From an uncultured Collinsella sp. (lineage in GTDB: Bacteria; Actinomycetota; Coriobacteriia; Coriobacteriales; Coriobacteriaceae), in NCBI GenBank assembly GCA_958369225.1, contig CATXID010000003.1, positions 186,001 through 250,000 on the forward strand: a stretch of 64,000 nt of DNA, given 5' to 3'. Of the stretch, positions 1 to 7,226 are shown one piece after another. The notes beneath the pieces were generated by a model. The model made no database searches and was not told where the DNA came from. It saw nothing but the letters and a program-made list of their open reading frames with translations. The position numbers and the translations under genes are program-made. How positions within the stretch are numbered: the first letter of the stretch is position 1; each line of letters starts with the position of its first letter.

Positions 1-1
1 C

Positions 2-685
<684 letters not shown>

Positions 686-687
686 TC

Positions 688-1530
688 ATGTCCGCCCGTA
701 AAGCTCGCACGGAGGCGGCCGCCGCTGGCGCCGCCCCCGTTGACTCTGAGGAGAAGGACGTGAAGATTCCCGTAGAGGCCGCAGGCGTTGCCGAGGCCAA
801 CGAGGCCGAGGCCGCCGAGGCTGCCGAGAACCAGGTAGAGGATTCCAACAAGGAGGCGACGATGACCGAGGACGAGATGGTGGAAGCCGCTATCCGCGCC
901 GGTGAGGAAGCCGCCGACAACGACTTTAAGCTCAAGTTCGAGCAGGCCCAAAAGGAGCTTGCCGACGTGCGCAGCGAGCTCGATGCTGCGGCAGAGGCCC
1001 AGAAGGCCGCCGAGGACAAGGCAAAGGACGCCACCGAGCGTACCGCCCGTCTGCAGGCCGACTGGGAGAACTTCCGTCGCCGCACCGCTAGCGAGCGTAT
1101 CGCCGAGCGCGAGCGCGCGACCGAGAAGCTCGTCACCGCGCTGTTGCCGGTGGTTGACGATATCGAGCGTGCAATCGACCATGCCCGTAGCCAGGAGCTT
1201 TCCGACGACTTTAAGCAGTTCGTCGATGGCGTTGACGCGGTGCATGCCAAGCTGCTCGATGTGTTTGCGCACGAGGGCGTTGAGCCCATCGACCCCAAGG
1301 GCGAGGCGTTCGATCCGCTCGAGCACCAGGCCGTGGGGCGTGTCGAGGACGCATCGCAGTACGACGAGACCGTCAACGACGTGTACCAGAAGGGCTACCG
1401 CATGGCGGACCGCATCCTGCGCTCCGCGATGGTGACGGTGACCTACGGTGGCGAGAAGCGCCCCGCACCGGAGCCCGAAGCGGCGCCCGAGGATGCTGCG
1501 GCCGATACGGCTGAGAGCACCGAGGAGTAA
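688..1530 (+). CDS. grpE: GrpE nucleotide exchange factor
   Basis: GrpE releases ADP from DnaK to reset the Hsp70 cycle. The 280-residue protein is longer than the usual ~200 because of an acidic, Ala/Glu-rich N-terminal extension of about 85 residues. A long dimerisation coiled coil follows (about 90-150), containing the family signature around LQADWENFRRR. The C-terminal beta domain carries the GYRMADRILRSAMVTV signature, and a short acidic Pro/Ala tail ends the protein. It starts two bases after the dnaK stop, so it is translationally linked. A strong hairpin terminator follows. Confidence 0.97.
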   Translation: MSARKARTEAAAAGAAPVDSEEKDVKIPVEAAGVAEANEAEAAEAAENQVEDSNKEATMTEDEMVEAAIRAGEEAADNDFKLKFEQAQKELADVRSELDAAAEAQKAAEDKAKDATERTARLQADWENFRRRTASERIAERERATEKLVTALLPVVDDIERAIDHARSQELSDDFKQFVDGVDAVHAKLLDVFAHEGVEPIDPKGEAFDPLEHQAVGRVEDASQYDETVNDVYQKGYRMADRILRSAMVTVTYGGEKRPAPEPEAAPEDAAADTAESTEE

Positions 1531-1535
1531 TTGAG

Positions 1536-1566
1536 AAGGGCCCCGGGGCAACACCCGGGGCCCTTT
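1536..1566 (+). terminator. Terminator-like hairpin between grpE and dnaJ
   Basis: A perfect 12-bp stem (AAGGGCCCCGGG paired with CCCGGGGCCCTT) with a short loop is followed by a brief T stretch. It lies six bases after the grpE stop and 70 bases before dnaJ. It looks like a rho-independent terminator, or a partial terminator that lowers dnaJ-hspR expression relative to dnaK-grpE. Confidence 0.8.
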
Positions 1567-1637
1567 CTGGCCTAGTGCCATATGAAAGCATGAGCCGCCG
1601 CCCGCTGGGCGGCGGATGAAACAGGAGAGGAGCTACG

Positions 1638-2603
1638 ATGGCTGCAGGCAAAACCTTCTATGACATCCTGGGCGTATCCAAGAGCGCCTCCGACAAAGAG
1701 ATCAAGAGCGCGTTTCGCAAGCTCGCGCAAAAATATCACCCCGATGCCGGCGGCGACGAGGCCAAGTTTAAGGAGATTAGCGAGGCCTACGAGACGCTTT
1801 CGGACGAGAAGAAGCGCAAAGAGTACGACCAGATGCTCATGTTCGGCGGCATGCCGGGCGCGGGAGGCGCGTATAGCGGTGGCTACGGCGCCGGTGCCGG
1901 CGCGAGCGGCTGGGGCGATATCTTCGACAGCATCTTTAGCGGCAACGGCGCTTGGGGCAGCGATTGGGGCTCGGGCTTTGCCGGGGCCGCGGGCGCTGCC
2001 GGTGCGGGCGCGGGCCGCAACCGTGCGCGCAAGGGCGGCGACCTGTCGCTGACCGTCGACGTAACGGCCGAGGACGCGTTCCGCGGCGTGACGCACAAGG
2101 TCACCTACCGCATTCCCTCGACGGGCGAGCAGCAGACCATCACGGTCTCGGTGCCTGCGGGTGCGGTCGACGGCGGCAAGCTACGCTACAAGCGTCGCGG
2201 CGAGTATGGCGTTGCCGGCGGCGAGCGCGGCGACCTGGTCGTGACCACGCACGTGGAGGAGCATCCGCTGTTTAAGCGTAAAGGTGCCGACGTGACCATG
2301 GAGGTACCGGTCTCGGTCTATGAGGCGGCGCTCGGCTGCACGGTGGATGTGCCCACGCCCGGCGGTGCGACGGTTCGTCTGAAGGTGCCCGCGGGTACCC
2401 AGACGGGCAAGAAGTTCCGCTTTAAGGAGATGGGTGCGCCCGACGTTAAGCATCGCGGCCGCACGGGTGCGCTGCTCGTCGAGATCAAGGTGCAGGTCCC
2501 CACGAACCTGTCCGACGATGAGCGCGATGCCATGACCAAGCTGCGCGAGGCCGACACGCGCGACTACCGCGAGAAGGTCAACCGTTACAAGGCGACATAC
2601 TAG
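1638..2603 (+). CDS. dnaJ: DnaJ-family co-chaperone without zinc finger (type II, CbpA-like)
   Basis: This J-domain co-chaperone stimulates DnaK ATPase and delivers clients. Residues 4-68 form the J domain with the invariant HPD motif (KYHPDAGGDEAKF). A Gly/Ala/Ser/Phe-rich linker (about 70-130) follows, then two DnaJ C-terminal beta domains (about 135-310). The CxxCxGxG zinc-finger repeats of classical DnaJ are absent, so this is type II. At 321 residues it is shorter than canonical DnaJ (~375). The ATG is preceded by AGGAGAGGAGC. Its place in the dnaK cluster suggests it serves as the main DnaJ here, unless a type I copy lies elsewhere. Confidence 0.93.
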   Translation: MAAGKTFYDILGVSKSASDKEIKSAFRKLAQKYHPDAGGDEAKFKEISEAYETLSDEKKRKEYDQMLMFGGMPGAGGAYSGGYGAGAGASGWGDIFDSIFSGNGAWGSDWGSGFAGAAGAAGAGAGRNRARKGGDLSLTVDVTAEDAFRGVTHKVTYRIPSTGEQQTITVSVPAGAVDGGKLRYKRRGEYGVAGGERGDLVVTTHVEEHPLFKRKGADVTMEVPVSVYEAALGCTVDVPTPGGATVRLKVPAGTQTGKKFRFKEMGAPDVKHRGRTGALLVEIKVQVPTNLSDDERDAMTKLREADTRDYREKVNRYKATY

Positions 2604-2675
2604 GGCGGTCGTGGCGTACGCCCGCGCCCGCGGGCTTATGATGGACGATGACGAGACGGAAAGGGGTCAGGTAGC

Positions 2676-3092
2676 ATGGCCGAGGACAATAGGAACAAAC
2701 CGCTGTATATGATCAGCGTGGCGGCCGAGCTGACCGGCATGCATCCGCAGACTCTGCGCGTCTACGAGTCCAAGGGCCTGGTGAACCCCCAGCGCTCGGG
2801 CGGCAACACGCGTCTGTATTCGCGTGCCGATATCGAGCGTCTGGAACTCATCAACCAACTGACCGACGAGGGCATCAACCTCGCCGGCGTGGTGCGCATC
2901 CTCGATATGAAGGAGCGTGCCGAGGAGCGCGAGCACGAGAACGAGAAGCTCCGCGCCCGCGTGCGCCAGCTCGAGGACGAGCTGCACGAGTACAAGATGC
3001 AGAAGAAGATCACCGCCCTGGCCCCGCGCGACGGCTCGGTCAACCCTGAGCAAGTCATGCGCAAGCTTTTGGGCGCCGGCGGGGATTTCTAG
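2676..3092 (+). CDS. hspR: HspR, MerR-family heat-shock repressor
   Basis: HspR represses dnaK and clpB operons in actinobacteria by binding HAIR inverted repeats, with DnaK as co-repressor. Residues 9-80 form a MerR-type winged helix-turn-helix: YMISVAAELTGMHPQTLRVY, then an arginine-rich wing (GGNTRLYSRADIERL). A coiled-coil helix (about 85-115) follows. The length of 138 residues is normal for HspR. The gene lies 72 bases after dnaJ, as in Streptomyces and Mycobacterium, so it should autoregulate the operon. Likely targets in this window are the dnaK operon and clpB. Confidence 0.94.
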   Translation: MAEDNRNKPLYMISVAAELTGMHPQTLRVYESKGLVNPQRSGGNTRLYSRADIERLELINQLTDEGINLAGVVRILDMKERAEEREHENEKLRARVRQLEDELHEYKMQKKITALAPRDGSVNPEQVMRKLLGAGGDF

Positions 3093-3093
3093 G

Positions 3094-3139
3094 TTCCGCC
3101 GTTCTAACGAACGGCGGACCAGCCGACGCTGCGCGGGCC
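3094..3139. repeat. Palindromic REP-like element, copy 1
   Basis: A 10-bp perfect stem (TCCGCCGTTC with GAACGGCGGA) around a 4-base loop begins two bases after the hspR stop. It is followed by a GC-rich stretch ending GACGCTGCGCGGGCC. The same palindrome with a similar flank occurs in opposite orientation at 16868-16913. There is no T tract, so it is not a classical terminator. Confidence 0.7.
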
Positions 3140-3263
3140 GCATTTGGACAATCTGACGTTCAACTTCAAGGGCGCGACCAGAAGGTCAGCGCCCTTTCGT
3201 TTCACGTCACCTTGTCTCAAATGCGACCCGCTCGCTGTCCGTCCTCAACCTGCGACGTTGCTT

Positions 3264-3364
3264 TGGCTGGCACTTGGGGACGTTCCTTTTGTGCCGGCAC
3301 TTTGGGACACTCCTCGTCTAGTCATTGGGACGTTCTTAAATGACTAGTCGAAAGGGACGCTCTT
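3264..3364. repeat. Composite dispersed repeat (GGGGACGTTC family)
   Basis: Three successive variants of the unit GGGGACGTTC(C/T)T appear: one after GGCTGGCACTT, one after GCCGGCACTTT, and one inside an inverted repeat CTAGTCATT ... AATGACTAG. Related units occur at 17357-17408, 21004-21066, 50849-50897 and 60897-60952. The rest of the 3093-3519 gap holds the palindrome at 3094 and the hydratase promoter region. The short open frame at 3144-3347 lies in this repeat and shows no coding features. Confidence 0.75.
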
Positions 3365-3519
3365 GCACCAAATCTGCCGGACCGCACCGGGCTCGTCCTT
3401 TACTTTACCGAGATAAAGTGAACGTGTAGATTCGCAACCCACTCGCAACCGTTCTATGGCACGATATTGAACGAATGTATGCTATGCGCCCAAATCTTTT
3501 GGGCAGAGTGGGAGACAGT

Positions 3520-5820
3520 ATGGTTAAGCTGTACGAGGACGGCATCTACCTGCGCGGCGGCAGCGAGGTTGTGCCTGCGGCCGAGGCTGCCGAGCGCGGT
3601 ATTACGCAGACACCCGAGGATGCCAAGCGCGGCACCATCGCGTATTCGATCCTCCAGGCACACAATACGTCCGGCGATCCCGAGGCGCTCAAGATTCGCT
3701 TCGATGCCATGGCGAGCCACGACATCACCTTTGTCGGCATCATCCAGACGGCGCGCGCCTCGGGCATGGAGCAGTTCCCGCTGCCCTACGTGCTCACCAA
3801 CTGCCATAACTCGCTGTGCGCCGTGGGCGGCACCATCAACGAGGACGACCACGTCTTTGGCCTCTCGGCTGCCAAGAAGTACGGCGGCATCTTCGTTCCG
3901 CCCCATATCGCGGTCATCCATTCCTTTATGCGTGAGAACTTCGCCGGCTGCGGCAAGATGATCCTGGGCTCCGACTCGCACACCCGCTACGGCGCCCTGG
4001 GTACCATGGCCGTGGGCGAGGGCGGCGGCGAGCTGGCAAAGCAGCTGCTGCGTGACACCTACGATGTCGCCTATCCCGGCGTTGTCGCCATCTACCTCAC
4101 GGGCGCCCCGCGTCCCGGCGTTGGCCCGCACGATGTGGCGCTCGCCATCATCCGCGCCGTCTTTGCCAAGGGCTACGTTAAGAACAAGGTCATGGAGTTT
4201 GTGGGCCCGGGCATCGCGAGCATGACGACCGATTACCGCAACGGCGTCGACGTCATGACCACCGAGACCACCTGTCTGTCGAGCATCTGGGCCACCGACG
4301 AGGACACGCACGCATTCCTGGCCATGCACGGCCGCGGCGACGACTACCGCGAGCTCAAGCCCGCCGATGTCGCCTACTACGACGGCTGCGTCGAGGTCGA
4401 TTTGTCGAGCATCAAGCCCATGATCGCCCTGCCGTTCCATCCTTCCAACGGCTTTGAGATCGACGAGCTCAACGAGAACCTTGAGGACATCCTGCACGAG
4501 GTGGAGCTCGAGGCCGCCAAGATCGGCGAGGGCAAGACGCACTTTAGCCTGCTCGACAAGATCGTCGACGGCAAGCTGCATGTGCAGCAGGGTGTCATTG
4601 CCGGCTGCTCGGGCGGCAACTACGACTCCGTGGTGCAGGCTGCCCGCGTGCTCAAGGGCGCCAACACCGGCTGCGGCGAGTTCTCGCTGTCGGTCTATCC
4701 CACGAGCCAGCCCGTGGCGCTCGAGCTCACGCGCCGCGGCTACATCTACGACCTTATGGAGGCCGGCGCGATTGTGCGCACGGCATTCTGCGGCCCGTGT
4801 TTCGGCGCCGGCGACACGCCCGCCAACAACGGCCTTTCGATCCGCCACACTACGCGCAACTTCCCCAACCGCGAGGGCTCCAAGCCGGGCAATGGCCAGC
4901 TGAGCGCTGTGGCTCTGATGGACGCCCGCTCCATTGCGGCGACGGCTGCCAACGGCGGCGTCCTGACGTCGGCGACCGACCTGCCCGAGGAGACTTGGGA
5001 CGAGGCCTGCGAGTACACCTTTGACGACGCGCCGTACAAAAAGCGCGTGTACTGGGGCTTTGGCAAGGCGGAGCCCGCCGACGAGCTGGTCGAAGGCCCC
5101 AACATCAAGCCGTGGCCCGCGATGGAGCCCCTCGGCGACGACATCCTGCTCAAGGTGTGCTCCAAGATTATGGACCCGGTCACCACGACCGACGAGCTCA
5201 TTCCCTCGGGCGAGACGAGCTCCTTCCGCTCCAACCCGCTGGGTCTGGCCGAGTTTACGCTCAGCCGCCGCGATCCGGCCTATGTCGGTCGCTCCAAGGA
5301 GGTTGACGCCGTGGAAAAGCGCCGCGTTGCCGGCGAGGCGGCAGGTGACCTGGCGGCACTCGATGCCGAGCTTGCCGGTGTGTTTGAGGCACTGACCGGC
5401 GCGGGTGTCGCGGCAGACGCCAAGGCGACCGAGTACGGCTCCATGCTCTATGCCAAGAAGCCCGGTGACGGTTCCGCCCGCGAGCAGGCCGCGAGCTGTC
5501 AGCGCGTGATTGGCGGCCTGGCCAACATCGTCCACGAGTACGCCACCAAGCGCTATCGCTCCAACGTGATGAACTGGGGCATGGTGCCCTTCCAGATGGA
5601 GGCCGAGCCCAACTTTGAGGTGGGCGACTACGTCTTTGTGCCGGGTATCCGCGCCGCGCTCGATGGCGATTTGAAGAACATCGCTGCCTACGTGGTGCGT
5701 GCCGACAGTGCGGTTGAGCAGATTGAGCTCTACATTGCCGATATGACGGCAGAGGAGCGTGCCATCGTCAAGGCCGGCTGCCTGATCAACTACAACAAGT
5801 TCAAGGCCGCTGCCGAGTAA
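3520..5820 (+). CDS. Aconitase-superfamily hydratase (YbhJ-like)
   Basis: This is a cytoplasmic [4Fe-4S] hydratase of the aconitase/isopropylmalate isomerase superfamily. Sequence features are the aconitase-type core (GSDSHTRYGALGTMAVGEGG), the first cluster-cysteine region (IAGCSGGNYDS) and the CxxC pair in AFCGPCFGAGDTPANNG. The swivel domain is C-terminal (about 610-766). The ATG at 3520 is preferred because GGGAG lies at good distance and the family is recalled to start near MVKLYEDG. The longest frame starts at 3475. It resembles the uncharacterised YbhJ-type hydratases of anaerobes more than housekeeping AcnA. The true substrate is unknown; aconitate is possible but unproven. Confidence 0.85.
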   Translation: MVKLYEDGIYLRGGSEVVPAAEAAERGITQTPEDAKRGTIAYSILQAHNTSGDPEALKIRFDAMASHDITFVGIIQTARASGMEQFPLPYVLTNCHNSLCAVGGTINEDDHVFGLSAAKKYGGIFVPPHIAVIHSFMRENFAGCGKMILGSDSHTRYGALGTMAVGEGGGELAKQLLRDTYDVAYPGVVAIYLTGAPRPGVGPHDVALAIIRAVFAKGYVKNKVMEFVGPGIASMTTDYRNGVDVMTTETTCLSSIWATDEDTHAFLAMHGRGDDYRELKPADVAYYDGCVEVDLSSIKPMIALPFHPSNGFEIDELNENLEDILHEVELEAAKIGEGKTHFSLLDKIVDGKLHVQQGVIAGCSGGNYDSVVQAARVLKGANTGCGEFSLSVYPTSQPVALELTRRGYIYDLMEAGAIVRTAFCGPCFGAGDTPANNGLSIRHTTRNFPNREGSKPGNGQLSAVALMDARSIAATAANGGVLTSATDLPEETWDEACEYTFDDAPYKKRVYWGFGKAEPADELVEGPNIKPWPAMEPLGDDILLKVCSKIMDPVTTTDELIPSGETSSFRSNPLGLAEFTLSRRDPAYVGRSKEVDAVEKRRVAGEAAGDLAALDAELAGVFEALTGAGVAADAKATEYGSMLYAKKPGDGSAREQAASCQRVIGGLANIVHEYATKRYRSNVMNWGMVPFQMEAEPNFEVGDYVFVPGIRAALDGDLKNIAAYVVRADSAVEQIELYIADMTAEERAIVKAGCLINYNKFKAAAE

Positions 5821-5835
5821 CGCACTTAATTGTCC

Positions 5836-5909
5836 GCCCGGGGCTTACCCTTTCCCGTCCGCTCACGCGCTTCGCGAGGGTCGCGTTCGGGAAAGGGTAA
5901 GCCCCGGGC
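5836..5909. repeat. Long inverted repeat after the hydratase gene
   Basis: A 22-bp perfect stem (5836-5857 with 5888-5909, core GGGGCTTACCCTTTCCC) encloses a loop that itself contains the small hairpin CGCGCTTCGCG. It lies 15 bases after the hydratase stop. No T run follows, so it could be a processed 3' end stabiliser or a REPIN rather than an intrinsic terminator. Confidence 0.7.
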
Positions 5910-6004
5910 TACATTTCTGCGTTCTCGTTGGGTCTTGAGGGACGCTAATAAATAGACTTGCTTGATGCCGCCTCTGTTATCGGGGCGGCTTCTTTTTGTC
6001 GAAA

Positions 6005-6046
6005 ACCACCACATTGGGGACAGGCACCTTTGTGGTGGTGGGGACT
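6005..6046. repeat. Short palindromic repeat (GGGGACAGGCACCT family), copy 1
   Basis: The arms ACCACCACA and TGTGGTGGT flank GGGGACAGGCACCT. The reverse complement of this core recurs in the hairpin at 6863-6909. It lies in the gap between the hydratase and the leftward gene at 6090. Confidence 0.65.
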
Positions 6047-6089
6047 AGCTCGATGTTGTTGTGATCGTTGAGCGGCATGTCAATGGGCC

Positions 6090-6758
6090 CTACAGAATTT
6101 CATCCGGGTTGGCGGGTTTGGTTGTTTTGGGGATGCCGAGTTTGGATGACGCGAAATCGTCAACATTGTCCTTGATTCCGTCTCTGGTGTAGACGGTGAC
6201 CATATAGGTGCTGTGCCCGAATTCGCTCTTGTCGCGTATTGCCCAGGCCTGCCAGTAGGCGGCCCCACTTCGCCCTTTGATTTTTCCGACACGGTGGAGT
6301 TCTGTTCGCTTTAATTTCTGGTCGCTATCGATGGTTCGACCGGCCTCGTCGGTGAGCCCGCACTGCCCAAGTAGCTTGTCGAGGACTTGGTTCATGTGGC
6401 ACTCGTCGGTGTTTGGAGCATAGTCGTAGGCGAGGGTGATGGAGTCGAGGGGCTGGTCGTCGATCAAATAATTCATCGCCTGAGGTTCAAGGCAGAAATA
6501 AGGAGACCGTCCGTCGATCTGATTGAGCAGCGGTAACTTTGACCGCCAAATTCCGGTGGGAATTCCATCTTCGTAAAACACACAGCGACAGATAAAGGAG
6601 AGCGAGGTGGCACGCGAGCCGGCGTCGACCATTCCGCATAAATCGAAGGGCGAGGCGATACCAAGGGAAAAGGGCGTGATGGCGATAAGGAAGAGCATCA
6701 TGATGGGTACGGCGAGAATGGCGATGACGTTGCGACCGGTGGAATGAGGCGGCTTCAT
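6090..6758 (-). CDS. Membrane-anchored protein of unknown function
   Basis: A 222-residue protein I do not recognise. An N-terminal hydrophobic segment (about residues 10-38, NVIAILAVPIMMLFLIAIT) would anchor it with the rest outside the cell. The exterior part has four cysteines in the first half (LCGMVD, ICRCVF, YFCLEP) that could form disulfides, and two more (ECHMNQ, QCGLTD) further on. The start at 6758 is chosen over 6776 because GAGGAG lies just upstream on the minus strand. It stands alone between two repeat-rich gaps and is convergent with the hydratase. Composition is less GC-rich than its neighbours, consistent with an accessory gene. Confidence 0.7.
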   Translation of the reverse strand: MKPPHSTGRNVIAILAVPIMMLFLIAITPFSLGIASPFDLCGMVDAGSRATSLSFICRCVFYEDGIPTGIWRSKLPLLNQIDGRSPYFCLEPQAMNYLIDDQPLDSITLAYDYAPNTDECHMNQVLDKLLGQCGLTDEAGRTIDSDQKLKRTELHRVGKIKGRSGAAYWQAWAIRDKSEFGHSTYMVTVYTRDGIKDNVDDFASSKLGIPKTTKPANPDEIL

Positions 6759-6862
6759 ATGCGCTCCTCGAGACAACGAGCAGGCAAGCTCGATGACAAA
6801 TGAATAATCTCAGCTAACAATTCAATTTTAATCTCATAACGTGTGACAGCTGGCCGTCGAAG

Positions 6863-6909
6863 CCGAGAACCACCGCAAAGGTGCCTATCCCCTTTGCGGT
6901 GGTTCTCGG
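6863..6909. repeat. Hairpin repeat (18-bp stem) upstream of clpB, unit 1
   Basis: CCGAGAACCACCGCAAAG pairs perfectly with CTTTGCGGTGGTTCTCGG around an 11-base loop that carries GGTGCCTATCCCC. This is the same core as at 6005-6046, reverse complemented. It is the first of three hairpins in a row. Confidence 0.75.
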
Positions 6910-6973
6910 TTTGTCTCGATCTGTAACAGTTAGACCCTAATTTGCCGAGTAGATGTTATGGATTGAGACAAAC
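6909..6973. repeat. Imperfect inverted repeat upstream of clpB, unit 2
   Basis: The outer arms GTTTGTCTCGATCTGTAAC and GTTATGGATTGAGACAAAC are imperfectly complementary. The sequence is related to the unit at 6992-7050 (shared TCGATCTGTAACA). It abuts unit 1 directly. Confidence 0.65.
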
Positions 6974-6991
6974 GGTTGCCGCTGGTCATTT

Positions 6992-7050
6992 CATCTTGAT
7001 CTGTAACATCTAGGATCAAAAATGGCTGCTAGATGTTGCAGATCGAGATG
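6992..7050. repeat. Inverted repeat upstream of clpB, unit 3
   Basis: CATCTTGATCTGTAACATCT and AGATGTTGCAGATCGAGATG form a 20-22-bp stem with two mismatches and a loop of about 17 bases. It is a second copy of the unit at 6909-6973. The three units fill most of the 450-base gap between 6759 and 7226. Confidence 0.7.
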
Positions 7051-7110
7051 GTGGTGCGCCTGGGCAACGGCGGGCTGACATCTCAGTATCCTATCCATCA
7101 ATCACTCAGA

Positions 7111-7148
7111 AAATCTTATATATAGAGACTTAGATTTGTGTATAAGAT
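7111..7148. promoter_or_regulatory. Possible operator/promoter region of clpB
   Basis: This AT-rich stretch about 90 bases before clpB contains overlapping inverted repeats: AAATCTTA/TTAGATTT (one mismatch) and ATCTTATA/TATAAGAT. It does not match the Streptomyces HAIR consensus (CTTGAGT-N7-ACTCAAG) well. HspR binding here is therefore only a possibility. Confidence 0.3.
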
Positions 7149-7226
7149 CGTACAAAGCTGGCAACAATACTTCTCGAACAACGTGAAGCCGCCCCGTAGG
7201 GCGGCCGCCCCAAGAGAGGTGATTCC

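Noticed and set aside
3454..5535. 693-residue open frame opposite the hydratase gene
   Set aside because: It is fully antisense to a well-supported gene, is Gly/Ala/Arg/His-rich with no motif, and arises from codon bias in GC-rich DNA.
7085..7150. Clear HAIR operator for HspR before clpB
   Set aside because: Inverted repeats exist but do not match CTTGAGT-N7-ACTCAAG closely enough to claim HspR binding.
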